Positions 50,989 through 60,210 of a stretch of DNA of 64,000 nt are shown piece after piece. The number at the start of each line of letters is the position of its first letter. The first letter of the stretch is position 1. The DNA is from Wohlfahrtiimonas chitiniclastica DSM 18708 (GTDB lineage: Bacteria > Pseudomonadota > Gammaproteobacteria > Cardiobacteriales > Wohlfahrtiimonadaceae), in contig NZ_AQXD01000001.1 in assembly GCF_000375345.1 (NCBI RefSeq), forward strand, positions 182,807 through 246,806. Reading direction: 5' to 3'. Both the position numbers and the translations under genes were made by a program. The notes beneath the pieces were generated by a model. That model saw nothing but the letters and a program-made list of their open reading frames with translations. It ran no database searches and was not told where the DNA came from.

Positions 50989-52743
50989 ATGATGCGTCAA
51001 ACTCCAAAGAAGCGTCGCTCGAAAAAGGCGAAAAGCAAACGACCAGTGTTGCCCGGTCAAAATTACCGTCGCATGTTTGTGCTCGGTATTTTTTATCTTT
51101 TAGCCGTTGCATTGATGATCAGTGCCTTTGATTTACAGATTCTCAATCAGCAATTTTTGCAATCAGAGAGCAACAACCGTGTTTTACGCACACAAAACAT
51201 TCCTGCGGTGAGAGGGGCAATCATGGATCGCAACCATGAGTCTTTGGCCATCTCGACGGAAGTTTATTCCATTTGGGCGGACCCTAAAATTTTATTGCCT
51301 TATGCCGAGTATTTGCCAGATTTAGCCAAAGCCCTCGACATGAAGGAAAAGCATCTGTATGAGTTGTTGACCAAGCGTGACAATTCTCGCTTTGTGTGGT
51401 TAAAGCGCCAATTGCCGCCCCATGCAACGAATGATGTGGTCAAACTGAATTTACCGGGCGTGACCATTGAAAAAGAGTATAAGCGTTATTATCCGGATGC
51501 GGAAGTGACCGCCCAGCTCCTTGGCTTTACGAACTCAGAAGATGTGGGCATCGAGGGAATTGAGCTGACGTTTGAGGATCACCTCAAAGGTAAAATGGGT
51601 AAAAAACAGGTGGTGAAAGATTCGGCCAATCGCATCATTGATCAATTTAAATTGATTGAAGGGGCAGAATCCGGTAAAAACTTAGTGCTCACCATTGATC
51701 GACGCATTCAATTGGCGGCCTATCAAGCCCTTAAAAATGCCATCATTGAGCATAAAGCAAAAAGTGGTACTGCGATGGTGGTGGACGCTTGGACGGGCGA
51801 AGTGCTCGCATTGGTCAGTCAGCCTTCTGGCAATCCGAATAATTTACAGCACCGCATTCCTGAAATGATGAAAAACCGCGCCATTGCCGATGTGTATGAG
51901 CCAGGTTCCACCATTAAACCTTTTGTGATTGCCCTTGGCCTTGAGTCTAAAAAATGGCGCCCCACAAGCGTGGTACCAACGGGTTATCAATTCATGGTGA
52001 GCGGCAATGCCATCAAAGACGTGTCTAAATCAGAATCCATGGATTTGATCACCGTATTGGTGAAGTCGAGTAACATTGGTGTGGCGCGTGTGGCGCTTTC
52101 AATGCCGCCAGAGGTTTTATGGAATTTATATAAATCTTTAGGCATTGGGCATAAAACGGGCTTAGGGATCGTCGGTGAGCAAGCCGGTCACTTAGGCAAT
52201 GTACGCCCTTGGCAGCGCAATCAGTTTGAACATGCCACCAAATCCTTTGGTTATGGCATCAGCCTAAATACGGCGCAATTGGCGCAGATGTACTCTGTGT
52301 TTGCCAATGGTGGCGTTTATGAGCCTTTAAAAATTGTCAAAGATTTACCCCCTCAGACAGATCAACAGCGCCGCCGCATTTTCTCTAAACCTGTGGCGGC
52401 CTCCATGGTGGGCATGCTTGAGAAAGTGATCACCAATAACCCCACCTCTAAAGCGAAAGTGCCGCATTATCGCGTGGCCGGTAAATCGGGCACCGCACGT
52501 AAAATTGAAAAAGGACGCTATAGTAATACCAAGCACCGTGCATTTTTTGCCGGCTTTGGCCCAATCTCTAACCCTCGTTATGTGGTGGTGGTGATGATTG
52601 ATGAGCCTTCCGCGGGTCAATATTATGGTGGTGCTGTGGCAGCGCCGGTATTCTCTGAAATTATGGGTGATACACTGCGCATTTTGAATGTCAAACCCGA
52701 TGGTTTAGCGGAGTTACCTAAACTACAAATGTTATCCCACTGA
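50989..52743 (+). CDS. ftsI: Peptidoglycan D,D-transpeptidase FtsI (PBP3)
   Basis: 584-residue class B penicillin-binding protein that cross-links septal peptidoglycan. Basic cytoplasmic start (KKRRSKKAKSKR), one transmembrane helix (about 30-48), pedestal domain with RGAIMDRN, and transpeptidase domain with SxxK (STIK, Ser307), SSN (VKSSNIG) and KSGT (GKSGTA). Starts 3 bases after ftsL. Confidence 0.97.
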   Translation: MMRQTPKKRRSKKAKSKRPVLPGQNYRRMFVLGIFYLLAVALMISAFDLQILNQQFLQSESNNRVLRTQNIPAVRGAIMDRNHESLAISTEVYSIWADPKILLPYAEYLPDLAKALDMKEKHLYELLTKRDNSRFVWLKRQLPPHATNDVVKLNLPGVTIEKEYKRYYPDAEVTAQLLGFTNSEDVGIEGIELTFEDHLKGKMGKKQVVKDSANRIIDQFKLIEGAESGKNLVLTIDRRIQLAAYQALKNAIIEHKAKSGTAMVVDAWTGEVLALVSQPSGNPNNLQHRIPEMMKNRAIADVYEPGSTIKPFVIALGLESKKWRPTSVVPTGYQFMVSGNAIKDVSKSESMDLITVLVKSSNIGVARVALSMPPEVLWNLYKSLGIGHKTGLGIVGEQAGHLGNVRPWQRNQFEHATKSFGYGISLNTAQLAQMYSVFANGGVYEPLKIVKDLPPQTDQQRRRIFSKPVAASMVGMLEKVITNNPTSKAKVPHYRVAGKSGTARKIEKGRYSNTKHRAFFAGFGPISNPRYVVVVMIDEPSAGQYYGGAVAAPVFSEIMGDTLRILNVKPDGLAELPKLQMLSH

Positions 52744-52756
52744 TAAGGAAAACCCC

Positions 52757-54241
52757 ATGAAACTTTTACACTTATTTCCAACGCTTGAACTGCCCATTTC
52801 GTTGCAAGAAGTGACGGTCTCGGGGTTGTCGTCAGACAGTCGCTATGCTAAGCAGGGTGATCTGTTTTTTGCATTGCAAGGGGCAAACGGTCACGGTTTA
52901 GATTATATCGATGGATTACGTAAAACGGGCATTGCCGCCATTTTTTATGAGGGTGAGCCGGGCAATGTGCCCTCCGACATTCCTGCATTTAAAGTGGCAG
53001 ACATTCATGCACTCATGAAAGAAGCTGCGGTGATGTTTTATCAAGCGGCACTTAAAAAAACCAACATCATAGGCATCACAGGGACGGAAGGCAAAACCTC
53101 TGTGGCGATGTTTACAGCCGTTGCCCTACAAAAGTTAGGCAGAGCGGTGGGCATGATTGGGACGAATGGCATTGGTCCATTAGATAACCTTAAAGAAAAC
53201 ACTCACACCACGCCGGATTTTTTAGCACTCTATCGCTCCATTGATGAGATTGTGGCAGCATTTGAAACTGCTGAATCTGTGGACATTGTCTTAGAAGTCA
53301 CCTCTCATGCCCTTGATCAAGGGCGCGTGGCCGGTTTATCTTTTGCGGTCTCCACCTTTTTGAACCTTGCCCGTGATCACTTAGATTACCATGAAACCGT
53401 GGCCAATTATCGCGCCGCGAAAGAGCGCTTATTTAATGAGTATGCCTCGACCGCCTCAGTGTTGAACATCGATGATGTTGTTGGATATGATTTATTTAAG
53501 GCTTTACAAGCAAAAGGTGAGCGCGCTTTATATCCTTTTGGGGAGCAGGCATGTGAGCATGAGAATGATTTACGCATTTCAGAGATTGATCTTCATGCCC
53601 AAGGCTTACGTTTCACATTGACGCATCAAGGGCAATCTTATGCCATTGAGAGCCCATTGTATGGCCATTTCAATGCCCATAATTTAGTGGCGATGGTGGG
53701 CAATTTATTGGCCCTTGGCATTGAGATGCTGCGCATCATTGACTTACTGCCTGAAATCACTTTGGTCAAAGGGCGTATGGAAGCGATCTTTTTAGACAAT
53801 GGTGCCGTAGCGGTGATTGATTATGCCCATAAGCCTAATGCCTTATTGCAAGTGTTAAAAGCCTTGAAAAAACACATTCCAAATGGCGATTTATACTGTA
53901 TTTTTGGTTGTGGCGGGGATCGTGATCGCGGCAAACGTCCATTGATGGCGGAGATTGCCGAAGCCCATGCGGATCATGTGATTGTGACCAATGATAACCC
54001 ACGCACGGAAAATGATCTTGCCATCAGCGATGAGATTTTTACAGGCTTTAAAGCGCCAGAAAAAGTTCAGCGCATTTTAGATCGCAAATTGGCCATTGAA
54101 CATGCTGTGAGTGTGGCCAAAGCCGGGGACATTATCTTAATTGCGGGTAAAGGGCATGAAGATTATCAAATCATTGGCCACACCAAACACCATTTTTCCG
54201 ATGCTGAAATTGTTGCAGCATTCATTACACAGGATCGTTGA
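52757..54241 (+). CDS. murE: UDP-MurNAc-tripeptide synthetase (meso-DAP adding)
   Basis: 494-residue Mur ligase adding meso-diaminopimelate to UDP-MurNAc-L-Ala-D-Glu. ATP-binding loop GITGTEGKTSVAM; the loop has Glu where most MurE have Asn (GTNGKT). Central motif LEVTSHALDQGRV, and NDNPRTEND with the DNPR signature that selects meso-DAP over lysine. This supports a Gram-negative cell wall type. 13 bases after ftsI. Confidence 0.96.
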   Translation: MKLLHLFPTLELPISLQEVTVSGLSSDSRYAKQGDLFFALQGANGHGLDYIDGLRKTGIAAIFYEGEPGNVPSDIPAFKVADIHALMKEAAVMFYQAALKKTNIIGITGTEGKTSVAMFTAVALQKLGRAVGMIGTNGIGPLDNLKENTHTTPDFLALYRSIDEIVAAFETAESVDIVLEVTSHALDQGRVAGLSFAVSTFLNLARDHLDYHETVANYRAAKERLFNEYASTASVLNIDDVVGYDLFKALQAKGERALYPFGEQACEHENDLRISEIDLHAQGLRFTLTHQGQSYAIESPLYGHFNAHNLVAMVGNLLALGIEMLRIIDLLPEITLVKGRMEAIFLDNGAVAVIDYAHKPNALLQVLKALKKHIPNGDLYCIFGCGGDRDRGKRPLMAEIAEAHADHVIVTNDNPRTENDLAISDEIFTGFKAPEKVQRILDRKLAIEHAVSVAKAGDIILIAGKGHEDYQIIGHTKHHFSDAEIVAAFITQDR

Positions 54242-54247
54242 TATTGT

Positions 54248-55597
54248 ATGAAACTTTCACAAGCAGCCCAAATCCTACAAGGTGAGCTCAAAGGCATGGA
54301 TGCCATTTTTTATGGTGCCTCTACAGATACGCGCTTGATTCAAGCCGGCCAGCTCTTTTTTGCATGGAAAGGCGATAAGCACGATGCTCATAATTTTTTA
54401 GACAGCATTGAGGCAAAAGGTGCCATTGGTGCGGTGGTTGAGCGTTATACGCCATCTGTGAACATCAGCCAAATTGTGGTCAAAGACAGCCAAAAGGCGC
54501 TTGGCATATTGGCAAAGGCATGGATGGCCGATTGGCAGGGCACAACGGTTGCATTGACGGGGTCAAATGGCAAAACCACATTAAAAGAGATGATTGCCTC
54601 CATTTTGCGTGGCAAAGGGGCAACGCTGGCCACAGAGGGCAACTATAACAATCATGTGGGTTGCCCATTGACGATTTTAAAGCTCACCGATCAGTATGAA
54701 TATGCCGTGTTAGAAATGGGGGCGAATCACTTTGATGAGATTCGTTATTTAACTCATATTGCGTGTCCAGATGTGGCGATTTTGAACAATGCAGGACCTT
54801 GCCATTTAGAAGGTTTTGGCAGCATTGAAGGTGTTGCGCGCGCTAAAGGTGAAATCTTTGAAGGCTTAAAAGCGGGTGGAACAGCGATCATCAATGCCGA
54901 TGATGATTATGCAGACTATTGGCAGAGCCTGAATACAGAACATCGCGTCTTAACGTTTGGCATTCGTAACACTGCCGATGTGATGGCAAAAAACATCAGT
55001 GGTCAATCATTTGACTTGGTGATTCATGGGCAATCTATCCGTGTGACGTTGGCATTAGTGGGCATTCACAATATCTTAAATGCCTGTGCAGCGGCGGCCG
55101 CTACGTATGCTTTAGGCGCCTCTTTAGATGAAATTAAAACAGGGCTTGAAAATCTGCACTGCGTCAAAGGGCGTTTAGAGAAGATTCAATTGAGCGATCA
55201 TCACATTTTGCTCAATGATGCTTATAACGGCAATCCTGCCTCTTTGCGCGCAGGGATTGACGCATTAGAAGGCATTGCCGATCACACCTGGCTTGTGTTA
55301 GGAGACATGCGTGAATTGGGCACACAAGCGGTGCAAATGCATGAAGAGTGCGGGCGTTATGCAAAAGTGCGCGGCTTTGATCAGCTTTTGGCCTTAGGTG
55401 AGATGTCCGCAAAAAGTGCTGAGGCCTTTGGTGAAGGCGGGCAAGTGTATGCAGATCACGATGCCATCATTGACCACATCAACCAAACATTGGCCACACT
55501 TAAAGATGAATCGGTTGCCATTTTGGTGAAGGGTTCAAACTCCATGAAAATGTATTTAATTGCCGAGGCGATGGTTCAAAAAGAGAAGGAAGCTTAA
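54248..55597 (+). CDS. murF: UDP-MurNAc-tripeptide D-alanyl-D-alanine ligase
   Basis: 449-residue Mur ligase that adds D-Ala-D-Ala to complete the UDP-MurNAc pentapeptide. ATP-binding loop ALTGSNGKTTLKEM near residue 105, YNNHVGCPLTIL, and DAYNGNPASLRAG in the C-terminal domain. Stop codon directly followed by the mraY ATG. Confidence 0.97.
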   Translation: MKLSQAAQILQGELKGMDAIFYGASTDTRLIQAGQLFFAWKGDKHDAHNFLDSIEAKGAIGAVVERYTPSVNISQIVVKDSQKALGILAKAWMADWQGTTVALTGSNGKTTLKEMIASILRGKGATLATEGNYNNHVGCPLTILKLTDQYEYAVLEMGANHFDEIRYLTHIACPDVAILNNAGPCHLEGFGSIEGVARAKGEIFEGLKAGGTAIINADDDYADYWQSLNTEHRVLTFGIRNTADVMAKNISGQSFDLVIHGQSIRVTLALVGIHNILNACAAAAATYALGASLDEIKTGLENLHCVKGRLEKIQLSDHHILLNDAYNGNPASLRAGIDALEGIADHTWLVLGDMRELGTQAVQMHEECGRYAKVRGFDQLLALGEMSAKSAEAFGEGGQVYADHDAIIDHINQTLATLKDESVAILVKGSNSMKMYLIAEAMVQKEKEA

Positions 55598-56680
55598 ATG
55601 TTATATGCGTTACTCACATACTTAGCGGAGCATCAATGGGGTGCTTTGCGAGTGTTTCAATATTTATCGATGCGTGGCATCTGTGCGGTTTTGACGGCGC
55701 TGGTGTTTGCGCTCTTTTTTGGCCCGAAATTCATTCGTAAATTGCAGGCCAATCAAATTGGGCAATTTGTGCGTGACGATGGTCCGCAATCCCATTTATC
55801 CAAAAAAGGGACGCCAACGATGGGCGGCGTGCTCATCATTGCGAGCATTTCTGTGGCGGTGTTGTTGTGGGCTGATTTAAGCAACATCAATGTTTGGGTG
55901 GTGATGGGCGTGTTATGGGGCTTTGGTTATGTGGGCTTTATTGATGACTATCGCAAAGTGGTTAAAAAGCAATCCCTTGGGCTGCGCGCTAAAGAAAAGT
56001 ATCTCTATTTAACCATTGGCGGATTATTGGCTGCGGTGATTTTGTATTACAATGCAGGCGATCAGGGCACGCAACTTCTCATTCCATATTTTAAAGAGTG
56101 GTACATTCCTTTAGGCATTTTCTTCATTCCGTTTGTCTATTTTGTGATTGTGGGCGCAAGTAATGCTGTGAATTTAACCGATGGTTTAGATGGTTTGGCC
56201 ATCATGCCCACCATTTTAATTGCTGCTGCGCTTGCCATTTTTGCTTATGCCACAGGGCACGTGGAATTTGCCAACTATTTAGCCATTCCATATGTGCAAG
56301 GCGCAGGCGAAATGGCCATCATTTGTGCCGCAATCTTTGGCGCAGGTTTAGGCTTTTTATGGTTCAATACTTATCCTGCACAAGTCTTTATGGGCGATGT
56401 CGGTGCTTTAGCATTAGGTGGCGCATTGGGTGCGATCTCTGTGGTGGTGCGCCAAGAGCTTGTTTTCTTCATCATGAGTGGTTTATTTGTGGTGGAAACA
56501 CTCTCTGTGTTCATTCAAGTGGGTTCATACCGCATGTTTAAAAAGCGCGTGTTTAGAATGGCGCCGATTCATCATCACTTTGAGCTGAAAGGTTGGCCTG
56601 AGCCACGCGTGATTGTACGCTTTTGGATTTTGACGGTGATCTTGGTCTTAATCGGTTTAGCCTCCCTTAAAATTCGTTAA
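55598..56680 (+). CDS. mraY: Phospho-N-acetylmuramoyl-pentapeptide-transferase
   Basis: 360-residue ten-helix membrane enzyme that transfers phospho-MurNAc-pentapeptide to undecaprenyl phosphate, forming lipid I. Signature [15 protein letters not shown] (catalytic Asp pair), [22 protein letters not shown] and [13 protein letters not shown] are all present. Last wall gene of the cluster here; murD, ftsW and murG, which normally follow, are not next to it. Confidence 0.98.
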   Translation: MLYALLTYLAEHQWGALRVFQYLSMRGICAVLTALVFALFFGPKFIRKLQANQIGQFVRDDGPQSHLSKKGTPTMGGVLIIASISVAVLLWADLSNINVWVVMGVLWGFGYVGFIDDYRKVVKKQSLGLRAKEKYLYLTIGGLLAAVILYYNAGDQGTQLLIPYFKEWYIPLGIFFIPFVYFVIVGASNAVNLTDGLDGLAIMPTILIAAALAIFAYATGHVEFANYLAIPYVQGAGEMAIICAAIFGAGLGFLWFNTYPAQVFMGDVGALALGGALGAISVVVRQELVFFIMSGLFVVETLSVFIQVGSYRMFKKRVFRMAPIHHHFELKGWPEPRVIVRFWILTVILVLIGLASLKIR

Positions 56681-56682
56681 TC

Positions 56683-57282
56683 ATGACTGAAACCTACTTT
56701 GAAATTGCGGCGAATGTGCACTCAGAATTTACTGAACAAAAGAGTAAATTTCTGGGCTTTGCCCATCGCGTGCAATCTGAAGAGGAAATTAAAGCCATCA
56801 TTGCAGATTTACGGGCAATGCATCCAAATGCCAATCATGTTTGCTATGCCTATCGGCTTGGCAAACATTATGAATTGTATCGCTTTAGTGATGATGGTGA
56901 GCCCGGTGGCACAGCAGGGCGCCCAATCTTTGGGCAGATTGAAGCGTTTAAAGTCACCAATATTTTGGTGGCAGTTGTGCGTTATTTTGGCGGCATTAAG
57001 CTTGGCACCGGCGGGCTTGTGGCGAACTATCAGAAGTCTGCACGCCTAACATTAGACGCAGCTCAAGTTATCGAGCATAAAATTTTACAATCCCTACAGT
57101 TCGTTTATGATTATGATGTAACCAGTGATATTCAACAACTGTTACATGTGTCAAAAGCGGTGGTGGAAGCCACGGATTATGCAGAGCGTTGTGTGTGTAC
57201 GGTTTCGCTTGAGCCATCACAGATCGACGATTTTAAACATAAATTGATGCAAATAAAAAACACGCAGTTACTCAGTCCTTAA
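56683..57282 (+). CDS. IMPACT/YigZ family protein
   Basis: 199-residue YigZ/UPF0029 protein. N-terminal Impact domain with KSKFLGFAHRV, YRFSDDGEPGGTAGRPIFGQ and VRYFGGIKLGTGGLVANY, then a small C-terminal ferredoxin-like domain (DUF1949). Relatives of the yeast IMPACT protein, which affects translation control; bacterial function unknown. It begins 2 bases after mraY and so is cotranscribed with the wall genes, in the place murD usually holds. Confidence 0.94.
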   Translation: MTETYFEIAANVHSEFTEQKSKFLGFAHRVQSEEEIKAIIADLRAMHPNANHVCYAYRLGKHYELYRFSDDGEPGGTAGRPIFGQIEAFKVTNILVAVVRYFGGIKLGTGGLVANYQKSARLTLDAAQVIEHKILQSLQFVYDYDVTSDIQQLLHVSKAVVEATDYAERCVCTVSLEPSQIDDFKHKLMQIKNTQLLSP

Positions 57283-57322
57283 AGATGCCAATGGATCATT
57301 GGCCCGTGATATAAAGTGAGCA

Positions 57323-57769
57323 ATGATGCAGGTGTGGAAACGATTCGTTTGTGGTGTGATGTTAGGTTTGCTTTCTTTAACGCTTGCATGGAGCAGTACT
57401 TATGATGAGCTCGTGTGGCACAATGGTCATGTGCAATATGTCGTTCTTCACCATCCTAATCGTGCAGAATTTGAGATCCAACGCACCGAGTTTGCCAATC
57501 AGCCCATTCATCCGCCCACAGCCATTTTGATCCTTTCTGCAAATGTCACGGCATTTGAAGAAGAATATCTTTACTCATTTTTATCCCAAATCTTTAATTT
57601 AACCAGCATTTATACCAATACAGATCATGATCCAAACCCCGATTGTGTGGTGCATTTATGCCAATCTAACAGTTATCATTGTGTGCGTGTCAGTACGCAA
57701 CTCTTTGAGCATCAAGGGGGGCGCTTTGTATTTGACCGCTATATGCAAAGCTTATCTTGGCCAGAATAA
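57323..57769 (+). CDS. Exported protein of unknown function
   Basis: 148-residue protein I do not recognise. Signal peptide MMQVWKRFVCGVMLGLLSLTLAWSS, then a soluble part with three Cys clustered near residues 108-122 (PDCVVHLCQ, YHCVRV) that could form a disulfide or bind metal. Starts at either of two adjacent ATG codons; 40 bases after yigZ and followed by a terminator, so it may be the last gene of the same transcript. Confidence 0.75.
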   Translation: MMQVWKRFVCGVMLGLLSLTLAWSSTYDELVWHNGHVQYVVLHHPNRAEFEIQRTEFANQPIHPPTAILILSANVTAFEEEYLYSFLSQIFNLTSIYTNTDHDPNPDCVVHLCQSNSYHCVRVSTQLFEHQGGRFVFDRYMQSLSWPE

Positions 57770-57770
57770 A

Positions 57771-57792
57771 AAACCCTGCAAGCAGGGTTTTA
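57771..57792 (+). terminator. Intrinsic terminator
   Basis: 9-bp stem AAACCCTGC/GCAGGGTTT with a 2-base loop as written, in effect a 4-base loop; T follows. Ends the transcript running from the wall cluster. Confidence 0.85.
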
Positions 57793-57813
57793 GCATCAAT
57801 GGTTTAATGTCAT

Positions 57814-58611
57814 TTATTTAAAACTGTCTGGAAAATCTAAGGTGCCCACAAATTGATTGAGCGCCCAGTGATTTTTAATGCCTTTTTTAATGGCTTCTTT
57901 GGCTTCAAAGACAGATTCGCGCGGAGAAAAACCCTTGCAAAGGTTTGCAGCCACATGTGCGGCAAATGTACAGCCTAAACCATGGGTGTGATGGGTATCA
58001 ATGAAGGCGCCTTCCATCAACACAAACTCATGGCCATCATAGAATAGATCGCCAGAGGTTTTCGGTGCCATCACGCGGCCAACATTAGTGATGGCCACAG
58101 CTTGACAACCTAAAGCTAAAATGCGGCGTGCAGCTTCTTTAGCTTCTTCATAATTGGTGATCTCTTCCATGCCTGCTAATTGTGCCGCTTCAAATAAGTT
58201 TGGCGTTGTGACGGTGGCATGTTTGATCAAATGGGTGCGGATGGCTTCGGCATGTTCTGGGAATAAAGGTTTATTGCCTTTACACACCATCACAGGATCG
58301 ACAACAACAGGCACTTTTTTCGCCCAAGTCTTTAAATAACCATCGACATTTTCAATGATGGCTGGGGTTGGCAACATGCCAAGTTTAATGGCATCGACGC
58401 CGACGCCCTCAAGGGCTGTTTTGATTTGAGCATCAATCACAGGCAATTCAATCGGGAACACGCCGTGTGACCATGTGTCCGTTTCCATCGTCACGATCAC
58501 TGTGAGGGCACAAAAGCCATACAAATCATGCTTAGCAAAGGTGCGTAAATCCGCTTGAATGCCAGCGCCGCCGCTTGAGTCTGAACCTGCAATGGTCAAT
58601 ATCTTTTTCAT
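57814..58611 (-). CDS. pdxK: Pyridoxine/pyridoxal kinase of the ThiD-like (dual-cysteine PdxK) type
   Basis: 265-residue ribokinase-fold enzyme. The N-terminus KILTIAGSDSSGGAGIQADL is shared by ThiD and the Gram-positive PdxK group. Three features favour pyridoxal kinase: WSHGVFPI near residue 47, PVMVCKG with Cys exactly at 110, and HTHGLGCTF with Cys at 214. These are the positions of the paired cysteines described for the dual-cysteine pyridoxal kinase of Staphylococcus aureus. ThiD proteins such as that of E. coli lack the MVCKG lid cysteine. It would phosphorylate vitamin B6 vitamers. A HMP-kinase activity cannot be excluded; no thiamin genes or TPP riboswitch are nearby. Confidence 0.8.
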   Translation of the reverse strand: MKKILTIAGSDSSGGAGIQADLRTFAKHDLYGFCALTVIVTMETDTWSHGVFPIELPVIDAQIKTALEGVGVDAIKLGMLPTPAIIENVDGYLKTWAKKVPVVVDPVMVCKGNKPLFPEHAEAIRTHLIKHATVTTPNLFEAAQLAGMEEITNYEEAKEAARRILALGCQAVAITNVGRVMAPKTSGDLFYDGHEFVLMEGAFIDTHHTHGLGCTFAAHVAANLCKGFSPRESVFEAKEAIKKGIKNHWALNQFVGTLDFPDSFK

Positions 58612-58661
58612 CGAAAATCCTTTGTATTATATCCAGCAAATAGGTGGAAAATATAGAGTAC

Positions 58662-58690
58662 AAAAAAAAGCTCTAAATTTATAGAGCTTT
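58662..58690 (-). terminator. Intrinsic terminator after hemN
   Basis: Stem AGCTCTA/TAGAGCT with a 6-base loop; on the minus strand it is followed by eight T. Ends hemN, 13 bases after its stop. Confidence 0.9.
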
Positions 58691-58702
58691 TCAGGAAGTT
58701 TT

Positions 58703-60079
58703 TTAAATGACGCGGGAGAAACGCTGATCATTCTTTTGCAAATAGGCATCAAACACCATGCCAATGTTGCGAATGAGTAAGCGGCCACGATCTTGTACGT
58801 AATAAGTGTCACCTTCGACAACGATTAAGCCATCTGGCCCCATTGCACGAAGATCTTCCAATTCAATTTTAAAATGCTCTTTTGCATCGATGTTAAAACG
58901 GCGGCTGACATCATTGATGTCGAGCTTTAAGTTACACATGAGCTCTGTGATCACATAACGACGAAGTTCATCTTCAGGCGTCAGAGTCACGCCGCGCCAA
59001 ATCGGCAACTGTTCGCTGTTGATCACCGCTTCATAATCTGGCATGTCTTTCACATTTTGTGCATAGATGTTGCCAATTTGCGAGATGGACGATAAACCCA
59101 TGCCCACTAAATCACAATCAGAATGGGTGCTGTAACCTTGGAAATTGCGATATAAATTGCCTTCACGCTGCGCGATGGCCAATTGATCCGTCGGTTTTGC
59201 AAAGTGATCCATACCAATATACACATAACCTGCATCAGTTAAGCGCTCAATGATGTTTTTGAAGATCAAGAGTTTCTCTTCAGGCTTTGGCATGTCTTCT
59301 GCATTCATCTGCTTTTGTGTTTTAAAGAGATGCGGCATGTGAGCATAGTTAAAGACGGATAAACGATCCGGTGAGATTTCAATCATCTCTTCTAACGTTT
59401 GATTGAAGGTATCGACCGTTTGGAAAGGTAAACCATAAATCAAATCCACAGAGATGGAGCTAAAACCACATTCGCGTGCGGCGGTTAAGGTTTCAAGGGT
59501 GATCTCTTTTGGTTGAATGCGATTGACCGCCACTTGCACTTTTGGGTTGAAGTCTTGCACGCCCATGCTCAAGCGGTTAAAGCCGATGCTGCGTAAAAAG
59601 CGCACAGTGTCAGCATTTGCTTCACGCGGGTCCACTTCAATGGAGTATTCGCCTTGATCTTGATCGAGCAATGTGAAGTGTTTAGCAGTGGCATCCATCA
59701 CCGTGAGCATTTCATCACGGGATAAAAACGTTGGCGTACCGCCGCCCCAATGGAGCTGTTTCACTTTGCGTTGACGATCAAAAAGCTTGCCCTGCATTTC
59801 AATCTCTTTGAGTAAATGCTCAACATATGGCAAAGAGCGCTTACGATTTTTGGTGATGATTTTGTTACAGCCACAGTAAAAACAGATGGTGTCACAAAAT
59901 GGCATGTGAAAATAAAGGGACAAATCTCGATCAGATTCATTGGAGGCTAATGCGGCTTGAATGTAATCTTCGCGGGTGAATTCGGTGGTAAATTGTACAG
60001 CGGTGGGGTAAGAGGTATAACGAGGACCAGCCTTGTCATATTTATCGATGAGTTCACGATTAAAAATAGATTGTGTCAT
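58703..60079 (-). CDS. hemN: Oxygen-independent coproporphyrinogen III dehydrogenase
   Basis: 458-residue radical-SAM enzyme that oxidatively decarboxylates coproporphyrinogen III to protoporphyrinogen IX without oxygen. The cluster motif is CDTICFYCGCNK (CxxxCxxC) near residue 62; KAGPRYTSYPTA, LHWGGGTPTFL and SVDLIYGLPFQT are true HemN signatures rather than HemW. Start at ATG 60079; the frame extends three codons to TTG 60088. It would supply haem during the anaerobic growth implied by the ttr locus. Confidence 0.96.
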   Translation of the reverse strand: MTQSIFNRELIDKYDKAGPRYTSYPTAVQFTTEFTREDYIQAALASNESDRDLSLYFHMPFCDTICFYCGCNKIITKNRKRSLPYVEHLLKEIEMQGKLFDRQRKVKQLHWGGGTPTFLSRDEMLTVMDATAKHFTLLDQDQGEYSIEVDPREANADTVRFLRSIGFNRLSMGVQDFNPKVQVAVNRIQPKEITLETLTAARECGFSSISVDLIYGLPFQTVDTFNQTLEEMIEISPDRLSVFNYAHMPHLFKTQKQMNAEDMPKPEEKLLIFKNIIERLTDAGYVYIGMDHFAKPTDQLAIAQREGNLYRNFQGYSTHSDCDLVGMGLSSISQIGNIYAQNVKDMPDYEAVINSEQLPIWRGVTLTPEDELRRYVITELMCNLKLDINDVSRRFNIDAKEHFKIELEDLRAMGPDGLIVVEGDTYYVQDRGRLLIRNIGMVFDAYLQKNDQRFSRVI

Positions 60080-60210
60080 GTTGCCCAACTAGTATATTCG
60101 TTAATAAAGTAATCATGCGGTATATTGTACTGAATTACACCACAAACTGCGATTTTGTTTTATCGATGGGGCAGATTTATATTCATAATGCATGAAAAAA
60201 GGAGCAATTG

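Noticed and set aside
57814-58611. Simple ThiD annotation with thiamin context
   Set aside because: Cys110/Cys214 and WSHGVFPI fit the pyridoxal kinase group better; no TPP riboswitch or other thi genes are nearby.
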